A stretch of 64,000 nucleotides of DNA, taken from assembly GCF_027111295.1 (NCBI RefSeq), contig NZ_CP114287.1:2108001-2172000 (forward strand). The letters run 5' to 3'. Position numbers and translations under genes: made by a program. The stretch comes from Flavobacterium gelatinilyticum. GTDB taxonomy: Bacteria; Bacteroidota; Bacteroidia; Flavobacteriales; Flavobacteriaceae. This document shows, piece by piece, positions 36,001 through 44,087 of this stretch (its first letter is position 1; the number at the start of each line of letters is the position of its first letter). The notes under the pieces are model-generated. The model did not search any database, had not been told where the DNA came from, and saw nothing but the letters and a program-made list of their open reading frames with translations.

Positions 36001-36293
36001 TCGTCGACTTTAATTCCGTTTGAACCATACGAAAGTGACAATGGCGATTCTAAATTTTTTGTCTTAAAAGTAAGCAGTGAAACTGAAAGATTGGCCGATC
36101 CCGTAAATAATCCTACAGGGACATTTCCAAATTTACCTAACTCTCCGGCAACAGGAGACGGAGGTATTATATTGGGCAGAAAACCGCCTTCAGTATTCTG
36201 GGCATTAGAGGAAGATACTATACAGAGAAAGAACAGAGAGAACAAAAATCTAAATGAACTCTTTACAATTAAATTAAACATAGGAACTAACAT
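33009..36293 (-). CDS. SpvB/YD-repeat-type partner protein of the RHS system
   Basis: 1094 residues with a Sec signal peptide (MFNLIVKSSFRFLFSLFFLCIVSSSNAQ; the in-frame ATG at 36278 would serve equally well). The first 300 residues are a beta-rich domain found at the start of Bacteroidetes RHS partners (GLFTGSANLSVSLLTFKTKNLESPLSLSYGSNGIKVDEVAS, GLGWNLNVGGVITR). The middle is a large unassigned region and the end carries YD repeats (VTDPKGQTTTYTYDDFGRLDVVKDAKGN). It begins the operon and lies 17 bases before the RHS gene, so the two are made together. By analogy with TcB/TcC toxin shells it may close or carry the RHS cocoon; that is inference. Confidence 0.8.
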   Translation of the reverse strand: MLVPMFNLIVKSSFRFLFSLFFLCIVSSSNAQNTEGGFLPNIIPPSPVAGELGKFGNVPVGLFTGSANLSVSLLTFKTKNLESPLSLSYGSNGIKVDEVASNVGLGWNLNVGGVITRTVRDLNDDSNQSIDIPNLYTATPEQQLQFYKAAGQDFADTERDIYSFNCNGISGKFVYDKNNVPVLVNNQKIKIERIGLNGEDFKLTAANGVQYFFTEKETTTFRNQGEGHSVISGSVTAWYLTKIAHPNNSAIVFTYEPEPVNLEYTASNSQRLMLSNGVQLSCSGPAFTAPILSGISSYNMKVIGKRITKISSSNSSDGYVTIAYYANGVNAEVTGNSKIESITQYNITGAIIEKLNLNYLKTGNSRVFLQNITYNDPSKKYSFEYIAPDSFPNRLSKSQDHWGYYNGKSNINLVPKNITEYGLNNLDYQGANKEPDGDFAKIGLLSKITYPTKGYTQFDYESNTYWGSKTTYPAKVQARIDHIFEDENGDNIEDYKNGKTITITSPMDQTITFSGFVDYADLEAPHEGGNGPVRDPLDKGNYTARVRVAKAASPTNYLKFYTMSQFGSKVSADPHVIVEMATEPFYFDAKAGQTYIITLTKNGIRTSAGINFYYYADVPKTEDTNIETGGVRIKSTKDFASAAAAPVYKRFYYGPKHDLNHSSGDKGRNPYYIDQTMIRSMCTSEWGVGLCAFVDNYYLTLSSSSLVSLFDTGSSNCFYKYVTTSEGGDNFENGGEMKEFIVNRDEHGSSLFSTDIKGAPLTNSGWDNGLELKSEIFKKKTPNGPFITIAETENKYKEDPAYSKEVIAYRVRKNYTELCPNVQTVDNMSMVEYKTLGHWFYLESSISKKYDLDGLNPVETQTVYKYGNPSHIQLTSQSTKSSLKENLETRYYYPHDLLSEPFVSEMIAGNRIDTPLKTETYRGTVKQSEQKTVFGKDASTADLLLPKFIYTAKAAASLEKKITFGKYDEKGNILEYTPENGTPVSIIWGYNKTQPIAKIENALYSQAASYAANLQDKSDTKTETELKEALGLFRTALPNAMITTYTYKPLVGVSTVTDPKGQTTTYTYDDFGRLDVVKDAKGNILSENQYRYKQ

Positions 36294-36350
36294 TTTTTGT
36301 AATAGATTTTAAAAGGTATTTTTATGAGGTGTATATCGAGAATTTTACTA

Positions 36351-36358
36351 CAAACATA
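36351..36358 (-). promoter_or_regulatory. Promoter -7 element of the RHS operon
   Basis: Minus-strand TATGTTTG matches TAnnTTTG and would give a leader of about 50 nt. No TTTG or TTG lies at the expected distance upstream. Confidence 0.4.
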
Positions 36359-36743
36359 CTCATTAAGATTTTGATTCTTTTACGGAATCCCACATTTATC
36401 TACTACTATTTCGTAAAAAGCAGTATTTAAAAAAGATATAAATTATTTAAAATGCAACTAAAATATTCTTTAATAATTTTCTTTCAAAATATAAAAATAA
36501 AAACAAACAAAACTCGCAAATTTAAAAAATAAGATATATTTTAGTTTTTAAGATATTTAATAATATGAAATCATAAATAAGCCATGTGTCAAAAATACAT
36601 TTGCGTTAACAATGATACTAATTATCTTAGAAACTACAGTATGTAAGAGATTGAAAGATTTGTTTTTTTATCGAAGTTATTTTCTACAGAATCGAAACAT
36701 TAAGATTTATCTAAAAAAATCAAAAAAAATAACAATCAATAAA
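36359..36743. other. Long AT-rich intergenic region upstream of the RHS operon
   Basis: About 385 bases, strongly AT-rich, between the RHS operon and the peptidase gene's terminator. A 64-codon plus-strand frame (36612-36806) runs through the terminator hairpin and looks like chance. Nothing else recognised. Confidence 0.5.
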
Positions 36744-36784
36744 AAAAGCCGTTTCGGCACTTTTACAGTACCAAAACGGCTTTT
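36744..36784 (-). terminator. Terminator of the M28 peptidase gene
   Basis: AAAAGCCGTTTCGG / CCAAAACGGCTTTT stem with one mismatch; on the minus strand it is followed by seven T's. Confidence 0.85.
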
Positions 36785-36802
36785 CAATTTTATTTTATTA
36801 GT

Positions 36803-37774
36803 TTAATCCTGCTTTATAAAAACCAAATCTTCATTATAATTCGCAATACTTACTAAAGCATTATAAATATATTTCGAAACCAAAGCGCCGCCTTCAAAAT
36901 TAATTAAATCAATATCATCTTCCGGAGTGTGGTACTGCGGATGTCCGCCGGTGTGTAAACCAATTACAGAAATTCCAGATTTATAAAAAGTAACGTGATC
37001 CGAACCTCCTACTTCGCCGGCGTGAACAACAGGATTTAGTCCGCTGTTTTGCCCGAGGTTTTTCATAAGTTCAACTCCGTTTGGGAAAGTTCCTGCGCCG
37101 CCCATATAGATTTGTTTTTCAGAATTTAATCTTCCTACCATATCCATGTTGAGCATGACTTTTACAGCTTCTTTTTTTACGGGAAGATGGTTTACAAAAT
37201 ATTTTGATCCCAGTAATCCTTCTTCTTCCCCGCTGAAAGAAACAAAAATAATGCTTCGTTTGGGTTTTATTTTAAGTTTTGAAACTTCTTCAAGAATACA
37301 TAACAAGGCCGAAACGCCCGAAGCATTATCATCGGCTCCGTTATGAATCGCAATGGTGTCTTTCTTCTTGCTTCCGGATCCTGTTCCGCCCCAGCCCCAA
37401 TGATCATAATGTGCGCCTATAACGATAAACTCATTTTTTAGTTTTTCATCAGAACCTTCAATAAACCCGAAAACGTTTTGGGTCGAAACGCTGTCGGATT
37501 TCATTTTGTTGATCCCTTCTTTTACAAATACCTTAAAAGGCTGGTAATAACCGCTGCTAAATGGCTGTAATCTGTATTTCTTAAAATGTTTTTTAATGTA
37601 AGCTGCTGCATCGTTATTTCCTTTTGTTCCCACAAAACGTCCTTCCATTTTATCTGATGAAAGGTATTTATCGTGTTTGTAAAAAGTCTGTGCCATGTTA
37701 TTTTTTTGAGCATTTGCCATAATACTCAAAAGCAGCAAGCTTAAAACAATGCTGAAGTTTTGCCTAAATTTCAT
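36803..37774 (-). CDS. M28-family zinc metallopeptidase (aminopeptidase), exported
   Basis: 323 residues with signal peptide MKFRQNFSIVLSLLLLSIMANAQ. All M28 metal and catalytic motifs are present: AHYDHWG (His/Asp), GADDNASG (bridging Asp), SGEEEGLLGS (general base Glu and ligand), MLNMDMVGR (Asp) and QYHTPED (His). It should remove N-terminal residues from peptides in the periplasm or outside. It ends at a terminator and is separated from the PUL by an inverted-repeat element, so it is probably a separate unit. A link to the PUL (using peptides freed from glycoproteins) is attractive but unproven. Confidence 0.9.
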   Translation of the reverse strand: MKFRQNFSIVLSLLLLSIMANAQKNNMAQTFYKHDKYLSSDKMEGRFVGTKGNNDAAAYIKKHFKKYRLQPFSSGYYQPFKVFVKEGINKMKSDSVSTQNVFGFIEGSDEKLKNEFIVIGAHYDHWGWGGTGSGSKKKDTIAIHNGADDNASGVSALLCILEEVSKLKIKPKRSIIFVSFSGEEEGLLGSKYFVNHLPVKKEAVKVMLNMDMVGRLNSEKQIYMGGAGTFPNGVELMKNLGQNSGLNPVVHAGEVGGSDHVTFYKSGISVIGLHTGGHPQYHTPEDDIDLINFEGGALVSKYIYNALVSIANYNEDLVFIKQD

Positions 37775-37796
37775 ATTTTCTTATCTAAAAAATTAG

Positions 37797-37908
37797 ACGC
37801 TGATTTTACTAATTCGCTTTGCGAAGACACCAATAAAACGAATTTTAAATCTGACTGTTTTTAAAAATCTATAAAAGTGCTCCGCAAAGCGAATCAGTTA
37901 ATCAGCGT
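37797..37908. repeat. 112-bp intergenic element with 26-bp inverted ends
   Basis: Left end ACGCTGATTTTACTAATTCG continuing CTTTGCG (37797-37823) and right end CGCAAAGCGAATCAG continuing TTAATCAGCGT (37883-37908) are imperfect inverted copies. No coding capacity. It resembles a MITE or REP-like element of a kind common between flavobacterial genes. Confidence 0.65.
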
Positions 37909-37920
37909 GTAAATACAAAC

Positions 37921-38253
37921 TTATTTCAGTTCAAAAATCTTATCCATTAAAATCCATTTTTCGCCGGATTTTGCCTGTGGCAGTGCTTTTTGGAATTTCC
38001 ACATCAGGGTTTCCCATTCCTGCACTTTTGGATTTTCGGCGTCCATTTTTCCTTTTTCTTCAAATGAGAAAGTATCATTGGCTTCGATTATCATAAACAA
38101 ACGATCGCCTACATTGTAAATCTCTAAATTGGAAATTCCGGAATCTTTGATGCTTTTCTGTATTTCAGGCCAGACATTTTTATGATACTCAATGTATTGG
38201 GCAATCAAATCGGGATCGTTGTTTAAATCTAAGGCTAGGCAGTACTTTTGCAT
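37921..38253 (-). CDS. L-rhamnose mutarotase family protein (probable deoxyhexose mutarotase)
   Basis: 110 residues, cytoplasmic, full length for the RhaM family (MQKYCLALDLNNDPDLIAQYIEYHKNVWPEI; VGDRLFMIIEANDTF; WKFQKALPQA). Such proteins interconvert alpha and beta anomers of L-rhamnose. Rhamnose itself is not a usual N-glycan component, and the same cluster codes an alpha-L-fucosidase, so L-fucose may be the true sugar. It begins 11 bases after the BNR/sialidase-like gene and ends the PUL, with an inverted-repeat element behind it. No fucose or rhamnose catabolic gene lies in the window. Confidence 0.85.
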   Translation of the reverse strand: MQKYCLALDLNNDPDLIAQYIEYHKNVWPEIQKSIKDSGISNLEIYNVGDRLFMIIEANDTFSFEEKGKMDAENPKVQEWETLMWKFQKALPQAKSGEKWILMDKIFELK

Positions 38254-38264
38254 AATTTTGTTTT

Positions 38265-39314
38265 TTATTGTAAATCGAATGTGGTGTGTTTGATATACTT
38301 ACGGTTATAGGTATACAAAACGTGTATTTTATTGTCTGATGTCTGAATAATGGCCGGATAACTGAATTCGCCTTCCTTTTGTTTTTCGAGATCGAACAGT
38401 TTTTTCCAGTTTACACCATCGTTAGAATATTCTACATCGAGAACGTTTCGTCCGTTAAACCAGTCTTTCCCCATTTTTAAAGGATTGTTGACCAATAAAA
38501 ATGATTTATCTGATAAAGTTACGGCATCTACTCCTGAATTCGAATTTACAACATTTATACTATCCGTTTTCTGCCAGGTTTGTCCGTTGTCTTCAGACCA
38601 GGACGAGATTAATTTGTTGTGTCGGCTTCGGGATAAAATCTGGATTTTTTTATCAGAATGCACCAAAAACGTCGGCTGGATAATGTCAAAGTTTTTCTTA
38701 TCATTAATATCGGCAATCGTCCAGCTGTCTTTATTTTCATTATAAGTTTCGATAAAAACCCTCCATTTGTTGTCGTCTACACTTTCGGTGCTGCTGCCGC
38801 ATAAAATAATTCCGGAAGAAGTTTCGATTGGTTTATTTCTAATTGGTCCTAAAATTCCTTTTGGCAGGTATTTTGCTTCGCTCCATGTTTTTCCGTCATC
38901 TTTAGAAACGATCATAGCGCCAAACCACTCTCTTGGATTTTTCCCGACTTTGTAAAACAAATACAAATTCTCGGCTTTGCTTTTAAACAACACCGGATTC
39001 CAGCATGGCAGTGTATCGCCGTCTTTGATTAAAGGTTCTATCAGCTCTTTTGGAGCCGACCATTTTTTGTTTTTGTAAGATGAAACATAAATACCAACAT
39101 CTTTTGCACCTTCGTAGGTACCGCCAAACCACGCTGCCAGAAGTTCATTATTTTCTAATTCGACCAATGTCGAAGCATGACTTGCTGCGGTAACCGGTTT
39201 ATCGGCAATATAATTTTGGGTAATGTTTACAGCTTTTGGATCTTCTTTAACTGAATTGCAGGAAACAAAAACCGAAACCAGTAAAGCAGCCGGATAATAT
39301 TTTTTTAATTTCAT
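38265..39314 (-). CDS. BNR-repeat sialidase-like lipoprotein
   Basis: 349 residues with a lipoprotein signal (KYYPAALLVSVFVSC). It is a six-bladed beta-propeller with Asp boxes SKDDGKTWSEA, SEDNGQTWQKT and SNDGVNWKKL, so it belongs to the BNR_2 family usually annotated exo-alpha-sialidase. The (F/Y)RIP motif that marks true GH33 sialidases is not visible near the N-terminus, so sialic acid specificity is uncertain; relatives act on other deoxy or acidic sugars. Its place between SusD and a deoxyhexose mutarotase gene supports a role in glycan trimming at the cell surface. A terminator-like hairpin between SusD and this gene should lower its expression. Confidence 0.75.
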   Translation of the reverse strand: MKLKKYYPAALLVSVFVSCNSVKEDPKAVNITQNYIADKPVTAASHASTLVELENNELLAAWFGGTYEGAKDVGIYVSSYKNKKWSAPKELIEPLIKDGDTLPCWNPVLFKSKAENLYLFYKVGKNPREWFGAMIVSKDDGKTWSEAKYLPKGILGPIRNKPIETSSGIILCGSSTESVDDNKWRVFIETYNENKDSWTIADINDKKNFDIIQPTFLVHSDKKIQILSRSRHNKLISSWSEDNGQTWQKTDSINVVNSNSGVDAVTLSDKSFLLVNNPLKMGKDWFNGRNVLDVEYSNDGVNWKKLFDLEKQKEGEFSYPAIIQTSDNKIHVLYTYNRKYIKHTTFDLQ

Positions 39315-39334
39315 AATTTGACTGTTATATAAAA

Positions 39335-39360
39335 CAAAAGGAGAGTTACCTCTCCTTTTG
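39335..39360 (-). terminator. Hairpin after susCD
   Basis: Perfect 11-bp stem CAAAAGGAGAG / CTCTCCTTTTG around TTAC; on the minus strand it is followed by TTTTAT. It lies between susD and the BNR gene, so it may end or attenuate the susCD message. Confidence 0.8.
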
Positions 39361-39399
39361 CTGTTTATAAGTAACGAATCTCGTTTTCTTTACTTAGTA

Positions 39400-40983
39400 T
39401 TATTTAGTATCCCACCAAAGTCTTGTTCCTCCTGAATCAGGACCTCCAAGTTTTTTAATGGCATCTTCAACTGCTTCACCATTTGCAGAATATTCGTTTG
39501 TAACGTAAATAACACGTTTCATTAAACTTTTACCTACTCCTGGCTCAAGATTATCTGTATTGATTGGCTCATAAATAACTTTAGCATCACTTCTTCTTAA
39601 ATCAGCCCATGCTTCCCATGACTCAGGGAAAACAGCTAAATATTTCTGAACTGCAATTTGTGTACGCTGGTTAGCTTCAGAAGATGACCATGCAACAGGA
39701 AGAGTTACAGGAACATTTTGCAAACCAATAGTAGGATAAGCTGTTGCTGCGTTTGGTATAGATGGAACAGATGTTCCGGCGATATAATTTGAAATTTCAG
39801 CCGCATCTGTAATACCCCACTGTCTTAATGATAATGTGATACCCTGCTCGTATAAAGTTTGTGCTGTACCAATCATATTCCATCCGTTTAAAGCACCTTC
39901 GGCTCTGCTTAGATAGTTTTCTGAGGCCATGAAAATTTCAATATTTTTAGTATCCATAAGGGTTCCATTTGCACCGCTTCCTAATACATCATTATTAAAC
40001 ATTGAGAATTTAGTTGTTCCAAACTGACCTTGTAATCCTCCAACCGGTCTTCCTTGATAAACACCTGTATCGATAGGAGAAAACCATTTAGCTAATCTTG
40101 GATCATCGTATCCTACAAGAAGACTTTCCATAGAAGCTGTCATGAAATATCCCCAAGCATTTACAATCATATTCAGGTTGTTTGGTGTAATGTTACTTAC
40201 TTTAAAAGTAGCACTTTGCTCGTTAGTTTCGATCACACCGGCTGCTACTGCAGCTTCTGCCTGAGCTTTTGCTTTAGCAGGATCAATATCTGAAATTCTT
40301 AATGCTAGACGTAATCTAAGACTGTTTCCAAATCTTTTCCAGCTTTGTACATTTCCTCCGTACACTCGGTCGTTTGGCTGTAATGTTCCCACTGTTGTTG
40401 CAGCTGTAGCATTAAGTGTTGCGTTTGCTTCGTCTAACAATTTAAAAAAGTCTTCGTAAATAGATTCTACACTATCGTAAGGAACTTTTTCTTTATTGTT
40501 TCCTGCTTCTGTATAAGGAATCGGACCGTAGCAGTCTACCATTTGGTTGTACATAAATACTTTCCAGATTTTTAGTACTGCAAGTGCGTCTGCATTTCCT
40601 TCAGATGCTTTAATTGCATTGTTTAATGCCGGTACAGCTACAGTATAAAAACGTAACCATCCACGACCTTCATAACCATTAACAAATGCATTTCTTTCTG
40701 TTCCGTATCCACAGCTTAAGTAATGAGTAAATGTAGAAGGCAAAATACCTGTTGCAATACCCCATGTTCCCTGATCATCTACAGGAGAAGAATATGAACC
40801 ATTGTGAATACCTGCATATAATGCCGAAGCAAATGCCGGTCCTGCAAGAGTTGGATCAAGCTGGTCTTCTGTAAGTGTATTTTTGTTCGTGTTTATTTCG
40901 TCAAAATCCTGTGTACAGCTTGAAAAAACAGCGAGCATCGATACGACAACTCCTATTGTTTTAATTTTATAACTATTTTTCAT
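39400..40983 (-). CDS. SusD/RagB-family outer-membrane glycan-binding lipoprotein
   Basis: 527 residues with a lipoprotein signal (TIGVVVSMLAVFSSC) followed by TQDFDEINTNKN. Helical TPR-like SusD fold of the SusD-like_2 type (DDQGTWGIATG, NMIDYGPIPYTEAGNNKEK-like region YNQMVDCYGPIPYTEAGNN, LRLALRISDIDPAKAK, AWADLRRSDAKVIYEP). It sits on the outer membrane above the SusC channel and captures oligosaccharides. It starts 17 bases after SusC, the universal order, and ends in a strong hairpin. The ligand cannot be read from sequence; the surrounding enzymes suggest N-glycans or similar glycoprotein glycans. Confidence 0.93.
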   Translation of the reverse strand: MKNSYKIKTIGVVVSMLAVFSSCTQDFDEINTNKNTLTEDQLDPTLAGPAFASALYAGIHNGSYSSPVDDQGTWGIATGILPSTFTHYLSCGYGTERNAFVNGYEGRGWLRFYTVAVPALNNAIKASEGNADALAVLKIWKVFMYNQMVDCYGPIPYTEAGNNKEKVPYDSVESIYEDFFKLLDEANATLNATAATTVGTLQPNDRVYGGNVQSWKRFGNSLRLRLALRISDIDPAKAKAQAEAAVAAGVIETNEQSATFKVSNITPNNLNMIVNAWGYFMTASMESLLVGYDDPRLAKWFSPIDTGVYQGRPVGGLQGQFGTTKFSMFNNDVLGSGANGTLMDTKNIEIFMASENYLSRAEGALNGWNMIGTAQTLYEQGITLSLRQWGITDAAEISNYIAGTSVPSIPNAATAYPTIGLQNVPVTLPVAWSSSEANQRTQIAVQKYLAVFPESWEAWADLRRSDAKVIYEPINTDNLEPGVGKSLMKRVIYVTNEYSANGEAVEDAIKKLGGPDSGGTRLWWDTK

Positions 40984-41000
40984 TTTATCTCTTTTTTAAA

Positions 41001-44000
41001 TTAAAATCCAAACTTCACGTTTACACCATATTCTCTGGTAGAAGGAATATTGAAAGATTCAATACCTTGTAAGTTTCCTGTTCCCGCTCCAGCTTCAGGG
41101 TCAAAATATTTAGCTTTATTCATAAAGAAGAACAAGTTTCTTCCCACAATTGAGAAATCGATATTTGCAAATCCAGAGTTTTGTAATATACGTTTTGGTA
41201 ATGAATATCCAAAAACAAGCTCTCTCAATCTAATGTTAGTAGCGTCATAAATAAATGGTTCTGCTACCGGAGTTCTTTGTCCTACTGACGTCCAGTATTG
41301 TTCTGCAGTAATACTTGTAGTGTTTGGAAGGAAAGTTCCATCAACAACTCCAGGAACAATAATACCGCCTTCTCTACCAGCCAGAGTAACATCACTTACC
41401 CCTAAACCTGCTTGTCTTGCTTGTGTATAAGAAATAACCTCACCACCAATTCTAAAATCAACTAAGAAGCTTAAAGAAAAATCTTTATATCTGAAATTGT
41501 TTTTGAAACCTGCTGTCCAGTCTGGGTTAAAGTTTCCTGCACGTACTACAAAATCATCTGTTGCTAATGGTATACCTGCAGCGTTTACAACGATTTGTCC
41601 GTCAAGTGTTCTTGAAAATCCTTTAATGTATAAATCTCCGTATTCACCACCTTTAACTACTTTACTTCTTACCATACGTCCGTCACCAATAACTAATTCT
41701 TCTCTGTTATCATAAATAGACGTGATTTTTGATTTATAAGAAGCGTAGTTAGCTGTAATATCCCAAGAGAAATTTTCTGTCTGCACAGGAGTAGCTGTAA
41801 GAGTTAACTCGATACCTTTGTTTTCGATATCACCACCATTTAATACTGCTCTTGATTTTGAAGAAGATTCAGGTGTATTTATGTAGAAAATCTGATCTGA
41901 AGTTTTGGTCTGGAAATAAGTAAAATCTAATCCTAAACGGCTTTTGAAAAATCTAATATCAGCACCAAACTCAGTAGAGCTTGACATTTCAGGCTTTAAA
42001 TTAGGGTTTGCAGCTGTTGTTTGAGAATACAACATACCACCATTACCACCAATGTAAGATAACTGAGAACTTGTCTGGTAAGGATCTGTATCGTTACCCA
42101 CTTTAGCATAAGATCCTCTAACTTTTGCAAAACTGATAACTTCAGGTAAAGTAACCATGTCCGAAACAACTGCAGAAAGTCCTACAGATGGATAGAAGAA
42201 AGATCTGTTTTGTGATGGTAAAGCAGATGACCAGTCATTTCTTGCTGTGATATCAAGGAAAAGGTAATTTCTGAAACCAATCTGAGAGAATCCATAAACT
42301 GAATTAACTTGTTTTTCTGACATTGTAGAAGTTGACTGAACTGTCGTTACGTTGATCAAAGAAAAATAATTTCTTTTACTTAAAACACCGCCTGATGTTA
42401 AAGATGAACTAGATTGTTTTAACAAGTTAGCACCGGCATTAAGTCCAACTGTGAAATCACCAAATGTTTCTTTATAAGAAAGTAAAGCATCTGTATTAAA
42501 TTCACTTACCGTTTCGTAAAATTCGCTGTACTGACCTAAGTTATTATTGAATGCTTTTGTTGCATATCTGTTTCTAACAGTAGTGTTTGTCATTTGATCA
42601 AGACCTGATCTTACCTGTAAGCTAACATTTTTTGAGATGTCGTACTTAAGAGACGCAAGACCAATAAATCTGTTTCTTTTATCATCACGAGCATCACTTC
42701 TTAATGCTGACCAATAAGGGTTTCCACCTGGAGAACCTGCCTCGTCAATAAAGTAATTTTGTTGTAATTGTCCAGAACCGTCTCTGTATTCGAAATCACG
42801 GTACTCATTAAATTTGATACTACGAGGAAGTAAATAAGCAGATGTACCTATAGATTCTTCTCCTGTTCTTAATAAGTTATCAATTTTTTGTACAATGTAG
42901 TTTGTTTTTACATCTAATGATAATTTGTCTGTAAGCTTACTTGTCAATCTTAAGTTAAGATTGTGTCTGTCTAAAGCATTCCCCTGAACAATACCTTCTG
43001 CTCTTGTGTTAGTGTAAGAAAAATATCCTTGTGCTTTTTCATTTCCTGTAGTGATAGATAATGTATTAGCAAGGTTGTATCCTGTTTTCCAGAAATCACG
43101 AACGTTATTTGGCTGTGAACTGTAATCTGTTGTAGCTGGTCCTGCATAGTTAGGATTAGTTGCTAACTGCCAAGCTGAAACCTGACGTCCGTCTAATTTT
43201 CCTCCCCAGCTTGAAACTGAAATCGGATTGTAAGCTCCGCCGTCTCCCTGACCATACTGATTTTGGAAATTAGTCAAGTTATAAGCTGAAGATGCCATAA
43301 AGTTAGACGAAACCGAGATTGAAGTTTTTCCGGCTTTACCAGATTTAGTAGTAATAATGATAACACCATTACTCGCTCTGTTTCCGTAAAGAGCCGCTGC
43401 AGATGGTCCTTTAAGAACGGTCATCGAAGCGATATCTTCAGGGTTGATGTTCGAAATACCATCCGGCTGTGTAGTTCCTCCTGTATCAACATCAGAGTTA
43501 CCTGTTGTAGTTCCGTTGCTGATTGGCACACCATCTACTACATATAATGGCTGGTTGTTTCCGTTAAGCGATCTGTTACCACGTAATGTAATTCTAGAAG
43601 AAGACCCAACACCATTTGAAGTTGTAGAGTAATTAAGACCTGCAACCTTACCTGAAAGTGAGTTGGCAACGTTTAATGATCTTGCTTCTGAAATCTCATC
43701 TACTGCAATGTTTTGTGCAGAGTAAGTAACTGCTTTTTTCTCTCTTTTAATACCAAGAGCTGTAACAACTACCTCTCCTAATTGTTGTGTTGCTGCACCC
43801 AGAGCGGCATTAATTGTAGTCTGAGTTCCTACGGTTACTTCTTTTGGAGCTGAACCAACATAAGAGAAAACCAAAACTGCTGATTGATTTGGAACTGTAA
43901 TCGTGTACTTACCATCAAAATCCGATGATGTACTTGTTTTTGTTCCCTTAACAACAACGTTTGCCCCAGGGATCGGAATTCCGCTTTGAGCATCTGTTAT

Positions 44001-44087
44001 CGTTCCTTTTACTGTTGTTTGTGCTTGTAGATTTTGGAATCCAAATAAGCATATCACAAACAGTAATTTTAGTACGTTCTTGATCAT
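41001..44087 (-). CDS. SusC/RagA-family TonB-linked outer-membrane transporter
   Basis: 1028 residues. Signal peptide MIKNVLKLLFVICLFGFQNLQAQ, then a carboxypeptidase-regulatory-like domain (VKGTITDAQSGIPIPGANVV...), TonB-box-like EVVVTALGI, plug (SLSGKVAGLNYST; LRGNRSLNGNNQPLYVVDG; PEDIASMTVLKGPSAAALYG) and a 22-strand barrel ending in KFGF. It imports oligosaccharides across the outer membrane with SusD as lid. No anti-sigma-interacting STN domain is present, so control is not by the classical SusC/anti-sigma route. About 260 non-coding bases with repeated AACGTT motifs precede it, so susCD has its own promoter although the enzymes upstream face the same way. Confidence 0.95.
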   Translation of the reverse strand: MIKNVLKLLFVICLFGFQNLQAQTTVKGTITDAQSGIPIPGANVVVKGTKTSTSSDFDGKYTITVPNQSAVLVFSYVGSAPKEVTVGTQTTINAALGAATQQLGEVVVTALGIKREKKAVTYSAQNIAVDEISEARSLNVANSLSGKVAGLNYSTTSNGVGSSSRITLRGNRSLNGNNQPLYVVDGVPISNGTTTGNSDVDTGGTTQPDGISNINPEDIASMTVLKGPSAAALYGNRASNGVIIITTKSGKAGKTSISVSSNFMASSAYNLTNFQNQYGQGDGGAYNPISVSSWGGKLDGRQVSAWQLATNPNYAGPATTDYSSQPNNVRDFWKTGYNLANTLSITTGNEKAQGYFSYTNTRAEGIVQGNALDRHNLNLRLTSKLTDKLSLDVKTNYIVQKIDNLLRTGEESIGTSAYLLPRSIKFNEYRDFEYRDGSGQLQQNYFIDEAGSPGGNPYWSALRSDARDDKRNRFIGLASLKYDISKNVSLQVRSGLDQMTNTTVRNRYATKAFNNNLGQYSEFYETVSEFNTDALLSYKETFGDFTVGLNAGANLLKQSSSSLTSGGVLSKRNYFSLINVTTVQSTSTMSEKQVNSVYGFSQIGFRNYLFLDITARNDWSSALPSQNRSFFYPSVGLSAVVSDMVTLPEVISFAKVRGSYAKVGNDTDPYQTSSQLSYIGGNGGMLYSQTTAANPNLKPEMSSSTEFGADIRFFKSRLGLDFTYFQTKTSDQIFYINTPESSSKSRAVLNGGDIENKGIELTLTATPVQTENFSWDITANYASYKSKITSIYDNREELVIGDGRMVRSKVVKGGEYGDLYIKGFSRTLDGQIVVNAAGIPLATDDFVVRAGNFNPDWTAGFKNNFRYKDFSLSFLVDFRIGGEVISYTQARQAGLGVSDVTLAGREGGIIVPGVVDGTFLPNTTSITAEQYWTSVGQRTPVAEPFIYDATNIRLRELVFGYSLPKRILQNSGFANIDFSIVGRNLFFFMNKAKYFDPEAGAGTGNLQGIESFNIPSTREYGVNVKFGF

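Noticed and set aside
36612..36806. 64-codon plus-strand ORF
   Set aside because: It runs through the terminator of the M28 gene and is made of AT-rich low-complexity codons.
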